Positions 11,022 through 19,544 of a stretch of DNA of 64,000 nucleotides are shown one piece after another. Source of the stretch: Chlorobiota bacterium (GTDB lineage: Bacteria > Bacteroidota > Chlorobiia > Chlorobiales > Chlorobiaceae); NCBI GenBank assembly GCA_016866305.1, contig VGMX01000004.1:83531-147530 (forward strand), in the 5' to 3' direction. The notes below the pieces were generated by a model. It worked only from the letters and a program-made list of their open reading frames with translations, was not told the DNA's origin and made no database searches. Position numbers and translations under genes: made by a program. Within the stretch, counting starts at the first letter, position 1; each line of letters opens with the position of its first letter.

Positions 11022-11330
11022 TCATTCGCCCTCGCCCACCGGCTCCGTTGAGGTGGAGAGGAATCCCCTGCCCTGTGCGAAATAGATGTAAAGTGGCTTT
11101 TCGTTGCGCAACACATCGATGACGTTCCCGAACATGGATGAGGGCAGATGCATGCGGATGATGCCTCCGCTCTCGTAATCGTTCTCGAAGGTCATGCCTG
11201 GATCGTTGAAGCGAACATACGCCGCAGTCTTGCCATCCGGCCCGTACAGGGAAATCTGTGCTCGGTTGGTCTGGTAGCCGTCAGGGCTGCCGTAGAACAG
11301 CACATGGTAGTTTTTGATTTCGATGGTCAT
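11022..11330 (-). CDS. Conserved hypothetical protein (102 residues)
   Basis: Soluble acidic protein starting MTIEIKNYHVLFYGSPDG and ending EPVGEGE. A strong Shine-Dalgarno (CAGGAGGA, nine bases before the ATG) and an intrinsic terminator show it is a real, independently ended gene. There is no signal peptide or membrane segment. The sequence alternates short beta-like stretches (AAYVRFND, GGIIRMHLPSSMF), suggesting a small beta-rich fold. I do not recognise a function. It lies next to a DUF2589-like gene, possibly meaningful because both are small orphan genes in the same orientation. Confidence 0.75.
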   Translation of the reverse strand: MTIEIKNYHVLFYGSPDGYQTNRAQISLYGPDGKTAAYVRFNDPGMTFENDYESGGIIRMHLPSSMFGNVIDVLRNEKPLYIYFAQGRGFLSTSTEPVGEGE

Positions 11331-11444
11331 GGCGGGGGTCCTCCTGTTTTACCGTTTAGGGGAAATCGGTCATACTTCGGAAACTACAGGAAAAGGGAGT
11401 TGGTGCTCCTGATTGCAAAGTAATCATAAAAACAGAGAAGGCAA

Positions 11445-12449
11445 TCACAACAGCGGCATGAGAATCCGAAATGTCGGGGGAAGCGACCAGAAGCAGGAGA
11501 GCGCCGACATGATGCCTGCCGTGGCTACCGAAAGCGCCGGAATGCCGGGCCACCCTGCGGCGAACGGCATGGCCGAGATCGCGAACGCTGCCGCAGCAAG
11601 AAAAGAGGGCCCGGCGACATGCCAGCGCCGCTCCAGCGTTCGGTCGGAGTGCATGCCGTTGAGCACCATCACCACAAGAAAATACACCCCGCTGAACCCC
11701 CATACTTTCGGGTTTTTCATGGCCGAGCCTACCGTATGCGATGCATGTCCCCTTCGGCGCAAATCCTCCTCACGAGCCGCCCTCTCCATCATCAGATCCT
11801 TTTCCTCGCACGTGAGCCAGGCTGCTTCCGCCGGTCTGTCGTCAAGCCAGAAAAGCACCACGATGCCCATCACTGTCGAGGGCATCCCTTCGAGCAGGAA
11901 CAGCCACTGCCAACCCTGCAGCCTGCCGAAACCATCAAGCCCGTCGAGAATCGCCCCGGAAACCGGGCCGCCAACCACACCGGCTACAGCCACCGCGGTC
12001 ATGAACCATGCCACCATCCTTGCCCGGTACTCCGACGGAAACCAGTTGGTGAGGGAGAGAATGATGCCGGGAAAGAAACCTGCTTCTGCCACTCCGAGCA
12101 GGAAGCGCAGCAGGTAGAACATGTGCTCGTTTGCCACGAACAGCTGCAGACTGGCCACAATGCCCCAGGTGATCATGATCCGCGCGATCCAGATTCGCGC
12201 ACCGACTCTTGATAGAATGATGTTGCTCGGCACTTCGAAAATGAGGTAACCGATAAAGAAGATGCCCGCTCCGGTGCCATAGGCGATGTCGCCGATGCCG
12301 AGGTCGGAGGACATTTGCAGCTTAGCAAAGCCAACGTTCACGCGATCAAGGTAGGCAAGGATGTAGCAGAAAAAGAGAAACGGCAAGAGCCGCCTTGCAG
12401 CCTTTCGATAGGCCGCCTGTTCGAGTGCCGGTGGTGAAAAGGAATGCAT
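11445..12449 (-). pseudogene. Major facilitator superfamily transporter, internally deleted and C-terminally truncated
   Basis: 334 residues against ~430 for the anion:cation symporter (ACS) type MFS it resembles. The first six helices are intact, with the signature LAYLDRVNVGFAK and RFLLGVAEAGFFPG. At about residue 265 (near 11657) the frame jumps from YFLVVMVLNG straight to MHSDRTLERRWH, omitting roughly 50 residues that normally hold helices 7-8. It then stops after FWSLPPTF, losing the last helices. The deletion is in frame, so a product could be made, but it cannot form the 12-helix fold. Substrate (organic anions such as sugar acids in relatives) is moot. Confidence 0.75.
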
Positions 12450-12491
12450 GACAGGGGGCAGGAGGGTTATGGTTATCGGGAAAACGGATCG

Positions 12492-13169
12492 CTACAGCGC
12501 CCGGTTGAGAAAATCCACCATCGGTTTCACGGTGCGGTACAGTACCGCAAGCCCCGGTGCGAAACCTGCCGAGGTTACTTCAGTATCGCTGAAAAACCGT
12601 TGGGTGTAATACCCCTTGTATTTGAGGAATTCGATGGCCGGGTCGTCGGCATCGTACCCTTTCGGAGGCCGTTTCAGCAGTCCGGAAGGCAGCACTCCAC
12701 CGGGAAATTCATGACGGAACGATTCCTGCGAAATGATCGAGCGCCACTCACCGAACTGCCCGCCGATCTCTTCGCGCAGGCGATCCAGCACAACGGGCTC
12801 CGGCATGTAGACACCGCCGCCCGCAAACGACTCTCCGTCAGGGCCGACATGCACGTAGTAGCCACCGAACGGACTCTTGCGTCCTCCCCGGTTAATAAAC
12901 ACGAAAAAGTTGGTTTTGTAGGGCGATTTGTCGCGGGAGAAGCGCACGTCGCGATAAATGCGCATGATGCAGTTTTTGGGATCGAGACCCGACGCGGCGA
13001 CGGTGCTGTCGAAGCCCGAAATTTCCCTGAGCAGATGCGCCGCGAGGCCCAGTACCTCCCCGTACGCATCCTGGTACTCCGGCTTGTGCAGCTCGAACCA
13101 CTCGCGGGTGTTGGCTGCCTTCAGGCTTCGGAGAAACGAGAGTGTCGATGGTGTTATCATGGCATCCAT
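12492..13169 (-). CDS. DUF2461 family protein
   Basis: 225 residues matching the DUF2461/TIGR02453 family: FLRSLKAANTREWFELHKPEY at the N-terminus (without reading further), IYRDVRFSRDKSPYKTNF in the middle, and a central GGYYVHVGPDGESFAGGG-type segment. The conserved Arg/Lys and Trp-rich pattern is intact and length is normal. Function of the family is unknown; members are single soluble proteins. Start may be 13169 (MDAMITPS) or the ATG at 13160. It lies 30 bases downstream of the TIR gene in the same direction, but I see no functional link. Confidence 0.88.
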   Translation of the reverse strand: MDAMITPSTLSFLRSLKAANTREWFELHKPEYQDAYGEVLGLAAHLLREISGFDSTVAASGLDPKNCIMRIYRDVRFSRDKSPYKTNFFVFINRGGRKSPFGGYYVHVGPDGESFAGGGVYMPEPVVLDRLREEIGGQFGEWRSIISQESFRHEFPGGVLPSGLLKRPPKGYDADDPAIEFLKYKGYYTQRFFSDTEVTSAGFAPGLAVLYRTVKPMVDFLNRAL

Positions 13170-13199
13170 ATCACGAAAATTGACCTGTGCAAAATGGTT

Positions 13200-14741
13200 T
13201 CAGGAGCCCTGCAGGGATTTCTGTCTCAACACAACGTTATCAAAAGCCACGGAAACCTGCATGGGATTCCAGGCGGATATCTCAATGCCGGTTACACCTG
13301 ACAGACTGGAGCTGTCCAGCACTTCCCCGACTTTTGTGCCGTTAATAAAGACAGAAATTCTCGAACCTTCGGCAAGAATGCCGATTCGGTTCTTCTGGAA
13401 CGGATTGAAGTTTTCAATATGCGTCCAGTTAATCAGGTCCCGGAAAACACCGTTCGCATTGTAGCAAAGCGTATATTGGCCGTTATCTGCTGCCCTCAGA
13501 ACATAATAACCGTTTCCGTCAGCACGGAAATACAACCCCGCACTGACGCTCTGACTGTTTGTCGATATGATCTGCACCTGGGCCTCGAGATAGAAATCAT
13601 TCACCGGCGAGTACGGTGAAGGTATCCTGAAGATATCCGGCTGTCCGAAATTGACGGCGACCATATATTGACCCCCAAGCTGGCTCGTCTGTGCAGTCAG
13701 CAGATTTCCCGAATAGGGGCCGCAATACCATCTGCAGGGCAGAACGGAAAAATCGTCCCCGGCGGTTACCGCCCATTGTGGTGGAGCAGGTATGACTGCC
13801 CCGGTCGAGTCTGCCGTGTGGTCCGAGCCACTGTACTCGCTCCCCGGATTGAAAAACATGTACAACACCCCGGCCAGCACGACAATAACGGCTGCAGCGG
13901 CAAACAGCACCGCCCGGTTCTTCCTGTTTATCTCTTTGTCCGTGCCGGGGTTCTTCTCTCCTGAATCGGCACGAAAGGACTCTTCTCCGAACCGGCTGGA
14001 GAGGCGTTCTTCCTGCTTTTCCTCTGCTGAAAACAGCGCCTGCTTCCTGGCACCCGGCCCGACTTTCCCTGCAACGCCATCTGTTTCAGAGGCAAGGATA
14101 TCGGCGACCTGGTTTCCGATCTTGCTGTACAGATCATCCCTGTCCCGGAGTTTTTCAAGCAGCTTGATGGCATCCTGCCGTTCACTTTCCGAATGCAGTT
14201 TCTCTTTCAGCTTCACCAGGATCGAGGCCTGCTGTTCGAACGACATGGGATCTGAAGACCTGATGACGGAAAAAAGCTCATCGATATACGAAACCGGCAC
14301 CTCCGGCTCTTCAGGCATGACTTCGGGCAGGGCAGTGCTCTCCGGCAGGGAGTCAAGAGCCGAGACGAGCCTCATGAAGGCATGTTTGTCCGCCGCGCGG
14401 TAATCGACGAACTGCACCTCTTTCAGTTCCTTCGGAAGCAGGTTGATGGCAACACCGTCCGCCACGAGCACCGGAAGGATGTTCTTGCCGAGCCCGTAGG
14501 CATAGATGTACTCGCGGGAACAGGCTTCCGACTCCAGAGACTCTGCAGAGAGCGCGAAGAGAAACACGTCGCACTCCCGGATATTTTTCAGTATCTCGTT
14601 CCACCACTGCTGGCCGCCCGTCAGCTTCTGGTCGATCCACAGCTCGTAATTCGAAAGCTCCTTCAGATCGGCGATCAGTGCCTGCAGCGTCTCCTTTCTG
14701 CGTTCACTGTAACTGAAAAAGATTTTTTTCATGATGCCCAT
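13200..14741 (-). CDS. TIR-domain membrane protein with C-terminal LamG/DUF1080-like domain
   Basis: 513 residues with an unusual build. Residues ~5-125 form a TIR domain (KIFFSYSERR start, QKLTGGQQWW, then SLESEACSRE, where E77 is the predicted catalytic Glu of NADase-type TIRs). Residues ~145-215 are helical, ~220-272 are charged linker, ~277-297 is one transmembrane helix (AVLFAAAAVIVVLAGVLYMF), and ~375-507 look like a concanavalin/LamG-type beta-sandwich (LEAQVQI, SAGLYFRADGNGYYVLR, INGTKVGEV, VAFDNVVLR). This predicts a cytoplasmic TIR and an exported sensor domain. The ATG at 14732 is an alternative start with AGGG upstream. The role, immunity or stress signalling, is inference. Confidence 0.8.
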   Translation of the reverse strand: MGIMKKIFFSYSERRKETLQALIADLKELSNYELWIDQKLTGGQQWWNEILKNIRECDVFLFALSAESLESEACSREYIYAYGLGKNILPVLVADGVAINLLPKELKEVQFVDYRAADKHAFMRLVSALDSLPESTALPEVMPEEPEVPVSYIDELFSVIRSSDPMSFEQQASILVKLKEKLHSESERQDAIKLLEKLRDRDDLYSKIGNQVADILASETDGVAGKVGPGARKQALFSAEEKQEERLSSRFGEESFRADSGEKNPGTDKEINRKNRAVLFAAAAVIVVLAGVLYMFFNPGSEYSGSDHTADSTGAVIPAPPQWAVTAGDDFSVLPCRWYCGPYSGNLLTAQTSQLGGQYMVAVNFGQPDIFRIPSPYSPVNDFYLEAQVQIISTNSQSVSAGLYFRADGNGYYVLRAADNGQYTLCYNANGVFRDLINWTHIENFNPFQKNRIGILAEGSRISVFINGTKVGEVLDSSSLSGVTGIEISAWNPMQVSVAFDNVVLRQKSLQGS

Positions 14742-14760
14742 CCCTGGTTAAAAAGAAATC

Positions 14761-15174
14761 TCAAACGACAGATATGCGGAAAACCTCATGGGGAAACGTG
14801 CTGAAAGCGAAATCATCCGATCCGCACCCCTGCGCCAATGTGCATAAGCCAATCGTGCAGCCGTTCGAACCCGCTCCACAGTTCACCGGAAACACCGGTA
14901 ACGGTAAAAAAAACGCCACCGGACCGGAAACGACCAAAACGAATACAAGAAACACGGCAATGCTTTTGAGCGACATCGAGACACGTTTTCCGGAGAGCAC
15001 GATATCTCTGACCCATAAAAATGAGATATGCAGCGCTGCGGTAACTCCCGCAATACTCAGGCCAAGACGCTGTACATGCTCATTCAAAAAGAGAAAACCG
15101 GCAGCAAGCAGCAGCATCTCGAAAAGATAGAGAAGCTTGAGCCAGTGTTTGAATACAAGGCTGCACAAGTGCAT
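14761..15174 (-). CDS. Small hypothetical membrane protein
   Basis: 137 residues from the ATG at 15174. The frame stays open to 15234, but the upstream part overlaps a perfect hairpin and is unlikely to be coding. Three or so hydrophobic segments are visible (LLYLFEMLLLAAGFLFL; LSIAGVTAALHISFLWV; SIAVFLVFVLVVSGPVAFFL), followed by a Cys-rich tail (NCGAGSNGCTIGLCTLAQGC). I recognise no family. It lies 19 bases upstream of the TIR gene in the same direction, so co-expression is likely; the exported Cys-rich tail could be a partner of the TIR protein's outer domain, which is speculation. Confidence 0.5.
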   Translation of the reverse strand: MHLCSLVFKHWLKLLYLFEMLLLAAGFLFLNEHVQRLGLSIAGVTAALHISFLWVRDIVLSGKRVSMSLKSIAVFLVFVLVVSGPVAFFLPLPVFPVNCGAGSNGCTIGLCTLAQGCGSDDFAFSTFPHEVFRISVV

Positions 15175-15193
15175 GGTGCAGCTCAACGAACTT

Positions 15194-15220
15194 TTCCGGC
15201 GGACAGTTTGTCCGCCGGAA
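15194..15220 (-). terminator. Perfect 12-bp hairpin after the APC permease gene
   Basis: TTCCGGCGGACA / TGTCCGCCGGAA with a three-base loop lies 11 bases after the permease stop (15231) and before the next gene's ATG (15174). There is no T-run on either side, so it may stabilise the 3' end or attenuate rather than terminate. Confidence 0.45.
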
Positions 15221-15230
15221 CCTACAGGAA

Positions 15231-16715
15231 TCACTGTTCCCGGTTCAGCCGGCTATGGTGCCGACCATAAAAAAAGTAGATGGCTATGCCGATGAGCAGC
15301 CAGACCAGCAGCCTGATCCAGTTTTCGGCGGGCAGCGCGAACATCAGCATGAGGCAGGTGAGAATGCCGGCTATCGGCACGAAGGGTACGAACGGAACCC
15401 TGAAGGGACGCTCGGCTTCGGGGTGCTTGCGGCGCATGATGAGCACTGCGGAGCAGACCACCACAAATGCGAAAAGCGTGCCGATGTTGACCAGTTCGGC
15501 AAGCAGGCGAAGCGGAAGCAGTCCCCCCATGATGGCCACGAACATTCCGGTGAGAATGGTTGATTTCCAGGGTGTGCGGAATTTCTCGTGAATCGCGCCA
15601 AAGATGTTTTTCGGCAGCAGTCCGTCGCGCGCCATGGCAAGAAAGATGCGTGGCTGGCTGAGCATCATGACGAGCAGCACGGAGGTGATGCCCGCAATCG
15701 CGCCGAGCGAAATGATGAAGTGCGCCCAACCCAGACCAACGCGACTGAAGGCGTTCGAAACCGGAGCGTCGATATTGATTTCATTGTAGGGCACCATGCC
15801 GGTAATGACCGCTGCGACAGCGATATAGAGTACCGTGCAGATGATGAGGGATGCAATGATGCCGGTAGGGATGTCTTTCTGGGGATTGCGCGCCTCTTCG
15901 GCATGGGTGGAGATTGAATCGAAGCCGATATAGGCAAAAAAAATCATCGCCGCTCCGGCCAGCACGCCGACAGGAGCCCCTCCAATTCCGGGGTCGCCAA
16001 GCACGATGTGGCCGAAAACGCTCAGACCCGCATAACCGAAAGGAGCGAACGGCTGCCAGTTCTCAGGGTTCACATACTGCGCACCCAGAACGATGACAAG
16101 CAGCACGATGGCCACCTTGACGATTACCATTGCGGTATTGAATCCGGAGCTCTCCCTGATGCCCTTGACGAGAATCACCGTGATGATCCCGGCTATCAGC
16201 ACCGCCGGCAGATCGAAAAGCGAGCCGGTCAGGGCAAGTGCTCCGGAATCGGGGTTGAAATCGAGCGGCGCACGGGAAAAAAGTTCGGGCACACCGAGCC
16301 CGAAAATACCGATGAAGTCCTGGAAGTAGTGCGACCAGCCGTGTGCCACGGTGGCCGATGCGACGGCGTATTCAAGAATCAGGTCCCAGCCGATGATCCA
16401 TGCGAACAGCTCCCCGAGCGTGGCATAGGCATAGGTGTAGGCCGAACCGGCTACCGGCACCATGGAGGCGAACTCGGCATAGCAGAGCGCAGCGAAAATG
16501 CAGGCGAGTCCGGCGACAGCGAAAGAGAGCGTGACGGCGGGACCTGCCTTGTCGTGAGCAGCCACGCCGATCAGCACGAAAATGCCGGTGCCGATGATGG
16601 CCCCGACACCAAGACTGGTAAGCGCCGCGGGACCGAGAATCCTGTTCAGGCGGTGTTCGCCTTTCATCTCTTCGAGCAGCAGCGCAAGCGGTTTTTTCCT
16701 GAAACTGTTCTTCAA
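15231..16715 (-). CDS. APC-family amino acid permease (cationic amino acid transporter type)
   Basis: 494 residues with about 12 hydrophobic helices and the APC signature near the N-terminus (SLGVGAIIGTGIFVLIGV), plus PVAGSAYTYAY and ARNPQKDIP. This matches the YfnA/CAT-like branch that imports amino acids across the inner membrane. MKNSFRKKPLALLLEEMK precedes the first helix, as in this branch. The substrate cannot be fixed from sequence. It is followed at the 3' end by a strong hairpin and the small membrane protein, TIR and DUF2461 genes in the same direction. Confidence 0.9.
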   Translation of the reverse strand: MKNSFRKKPLALLLEEMKGEHRLNRILGPAALTSLGVGAIIGTGIFVLIGVAAHDKAGPAVTLSFAVAGLACIFAALCYAEFASMVPVAGSAYTYAYATLGELFAWIIGWDLILEYAVASATVAHGWSHYFQDFIGIFGLGVPELFSRAPLDFNPDSGALALTGSLFDLPAVLIAGIITVILVKGIRESSGFNTAMVIVKVAIVLLVIVLGAQYVNPENWQPFAPFGYAGLSVFGHIVLGDPGIGGAPVGVLAGAAMIFFAYIGFDSISTHAEEARNPQKDIPTGIIASLIICTVLYIAVAAVITGMVPYNEINIDAPVSNAFSRVGLGWAHFIISLGAIAGITSVLLVMMLSQPRIFLAMARDGLLPKNIFGAIHEKFRTPWKSTILTGMFVAIMGGLLPLRLLAELVNIGTLFAFVVVCSAVLIMRRKHPEAERPFRVPFVPFVPIAGILTCLMLMFALPAENWIRLLVWLLIGIAIYFFYGRHHSRLNREQ

Positions 16716-16840
16716 GGGTGTTCTGCAATTATGTTGATGGTCGAAAAGCCGGTGTACAAGCCGTAATTAACGCATTTTCAGGCTATCGGCCTAAAAAGTG
16801 CCGGAGAAAACGAACAGGATACCAGAACGGGATACATCTC

Positions 16841-19498
16841 CTACAGCACTTTTTTGCGAATAAGCAGCTTGACCAGCTCGATTGCAGGAATGACGGTGAG
16901 GGATGCGAGCAGCACGACAAGCCAGTCCTCGGGGGTGAGGAAAAAGGTGCTGAACACCCGTTCAAGAAACGGCACGGTGATGATGCAGGCAAGCAACACC
17001 AGTTCCCACAGGATGGCGACATTCAGCCATCGGTTCGCGAACGGACTGTGGTAGATCGGTTTCGTTTCAGAACGGAAGTTGTACGCCTTGAAAAACTGGA
17101 TCAGTACAAGCGACACGAAGGTCATTGTCATGGCTTCCTGCAGGGAGCGGCCGGAATGGAGCGCCCAGTGGAAAAGCGACATGTTCACTACGGTGGACCA
17201 GATGCCGCCGGCAAGCATGAGCGCGAGAACGGGACGGGTGAAGATGCCCTGCCGGGGATCGTTGGGACGGCGTTGCATGATCCCTTTTTCGGGAGGATCA
17301 ACAGCGAGAGCGAGCGCGGGCAGACCGTCCGTGGCGAGATTGACGTAGAGTATCTGTACTGCTGTGAGCGGAAGAGGAAGACCGAAAAGCGAAGCGCCTG
17401 CCATAAGCCCGAGTTCACCGATGTTCGAGGACAGCAGATAGGTCAGGTATTTCTTGATATTGTCGTAGATCCCCCGCCCCTCTTCTATGGCGGCCACAAT
17501 TGAGGCGAAATTGTCGTCGGTCAGCATCATGGCCGAAGCCTCCTTCGAGACGTCGGTACCGGTTATACCCATCGAAATGCCGATGTCGGCTTTTTTCAGT
17601 GCCGGAGCATCGTTAACGCCGTCACCGGTCATGGCCACAATTTCACCGTTCTTCTGCAGCGCCTCGACGATCCGCAGCTTGTGCTCGGGAGCGACGCGGG
17701 CAAAGACGCTGATACCCCCAACTGAACGCCGCAGTTCGTCGTTATCCATCTCCTGGAGCACCGCGCCGGTCATCACTCTGCCGTCACGCAGGATACCGAG
17801 CTCGCGGGCGATGGCTTCGGCTGTGACCGGATGATCGCCGGTGATCATGACCGGGCGGATACCGGCCTCGATGCTGTGCTGCACCGCACCGGCGGCCTCT
17901 GGACGGGGAGGATCGATCATACCGGCGAGGCCCAGAAAAACCAGATTCCCGGAAGCCTCCTGAAGCCTTGCACCGGGCTTTTCGGCCAGAGCGAGAACCC
18001 GCAGCGCCCTGCGACCCATGGCTTCGGCCTCGGCAAGCACTTGCGCCCTCCTGACGGTATCGAGAGGATGCAGACCGTCGCCATCGAGATATCCGGTACA
18101 ATCATCGAGGAGAACCTCAGGCGCACCCTTGACGAATGCATTCGGTTCGCCCTGGTCATCATGCACCGTGACCATGCGCTTCGTCTCGGATGAGAACGGC
18201 AGTTCTTCAATGCGGGGAAAGCGATTTTTCACCTCTGCGATGTCAAACCCGGCCTTTGCGGCAGCCACAAGCAGCGCTCCCTCGGTGGGGTCACCGGTTA
18301 TCTCCCAATGGCCTTCCGGGTTTTTCCGGAGCCGGGAGTCGTTGCAGAGCACTCCGGCAGTGAGCAGGCGCTGCAGGGTACCGGGAACGGGACCTCCTCC
18401 CTGAGCCGTGAATGAGCCTTCGGGAATGTAACCCGAACCGCTTACATCGATCGTGATGCCGGAAATGTGAATAACGCGGATGGTCATTTCGTCTCGCGTC
18501 AGCGTGCCGGTCTTGTCGGAACAGATCACCGTGGTGCTGCCGAGCGTCTCGACAACCGGCAGACGCCGCATGAGCGCGTTTCGCCTCACCATGCGCTGCA
18601 CACCGAGGGCCAGCGAGATGGTCACCACTGCCGGGAGTGCCTCGGGAACGACGGCCACGGCAAGTGCTATGCCGAAAATCAGCATCTCGATGAAAGACTG
18701 ACCCCGGAAAAGGCCGAGCGCCACGATGACGAGTACGATCACCAGCGCGGCGCGGGCAAGGGCCGCACCGACCTTGTCGAGGTTTTTCTGCAGCGGGGTT
18801 TTTTCGGTCTCGACCTGCTGGAGCAGCGTGGCGATCCTGCCGAACTCGGTCTGCATGCCGGTTGAGGCCACGACCGCCGATCCCCTGCCGTAACTCACCG
18901 TGGTTCCGGCAAACACCATGTTCCTGCGGTCTCCGGGTCCTGCATGTGCAGGAAGCCGCACTGCAGCGTCTTTTTCTGAAGGAAGCGACTCGCCGGTGAG
19001 AGGAGCCTCCTCGACCTGCAGGTTGACCGCGGTCAACAGACGCGCATCAGCCGGAATGCGGTCGCCTGCTGCAAGCAGCACAATGTCTCCCGGTACCACA
19101 TCGGAAGCTGCAACAAGCTGTTCCCTGCCGTCACGCATCACCCTGGCCTGGGGGGCAGCCATGCTGCGGAGCGCGTCGATGGCTTTTTCGGCCCTGTATT
19201 CCTGGATGAATCCGAGCAGTACGGCGAACAACACAATCACCGCTATGGCCGCAGCCTCGATCCCGTGGCCAAGAAAAACCGACAGAACGGTGGCAAGCAG
19301 CAGTGTCAGGATCAGAACGTTCCTGAACTGGTCGAAGAGCAGCTTCCAGGGGCTTGCCGCCTTCCCTGGCTGCAGCACGTTCGGTCCGTAGGTTCCGAGA
19401 CGTCGTGAAGCTTCGGCGGCACTCAGGCCTTCTGGCGATGCCGAGAGTCTTTCAAGCGTTTCATCCGGTGAGAGCGTATGCCATTGTGCGTCCATCAT
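16841..19498 (-). CDS. Cation-translocating P-type ATPase (Ca2+ type, P2)
   Basis: 885 residues with every P-type landmark: N-terminal cation ATPase domain ([13 protein letters not shown]), actuator loop LTGESLPSE, phosphorylation motif DKTGTLT near residue 330, [10 protein letters not shown] hinge motif, and ten hydrophobic helices. PEALPAVVT in helix 4 and the P2-type N-domain place it with the SERCA/PMCA/PacL branch that pumps Ca2+ (sometimes Mn2+ or Na+) out of the cytoplasm. The ion is inferred. It lies 46 bases downstream of the FAD/Fe-S gene in the same direction, though no functional tie is evident. Confidence 0.92.
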   Translation of the reverse strand: MMDAQWHTLSPDETLERLSASPEGLSAAEASRRLGTYGPNVLQPGKAASPWKLLFDQFRNVLILTLLLATVLSVFLGHGIEAAAIAVIVLFAVLLGFIQEYRAEKAIDALRSMAAPQARVMRDGREQLVAASDVVPGDIVLLAAGDRIPADARLLTAVNLQVEEAPLTGESLPSEKDAAVRLPAHAGPGDRRNMVFAGTTVSYGRGSAVVASTGMQTEFGRIATLLQQVETEKTPLQKNLDKVGAALARAALVIVLVIVALGLFRGQSFIEMLIFGIALAVAVVPEALPAVVTISLALGVQRMVRRNALMRRLPVVETLGSTTVICSDKTGTLTRDEMTIRVIHISGITIDVSGSGYIPEGSFTAQGGGPVPGTLQRLLTAGVLCNDSRLRKNPEGHWEITGDPTEGALLVAAAKAGFDIAEVKNRFPRIEELPFSSETKRMVTVHDDQGEPNAFVKGAPEVLLDDCTGYLDGDGLHPLDTVRRAQVLAEAEAMGRRALRVLALAEKPGARLQEASGNLVFLGLAGMIDPPRPEAAGAVQHSIEAGIRPVMITGDHPVTAEAIARELGILRDGRVMTGAVLQEMDNDELRRSVGGISVFARVAPEHKLRIVEALQKNGEIVAMTGDGVNDAPALKKADIGISMGITGTDVSKEASAMMLTDDNFASIVAAIEEGRGIYDNIKKYLTYLLSSNIGELGLMAGASLFGLPLPLTAVQILYVNLATDGLPALALAVDPPEKGIMQRRPNDPRQGIFTRPVLALMLAGGIWSTVVNMSLFHWALHSGRSLQEAMTMTFVSLVLIQFFKAYNFRSETKPIYHSPFANRWLNVAILWELVLLACIITVPFLERVFSTFFLTPEDWLVVLLASLTVIPAIELVKLLIRKKVL

Positions 19499-19544
19499 AA
19501 ACCCCTTTCTTGCAGTTCATCGTATCCACGCCGAAGGACAAGGA

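Noticed and set aside
12492..15174. DUF2461-TIR-membrane protein set as a named defence system
   Set aside because: No second effector or known partner is present, so only the TIR architecture is reported, not a system.
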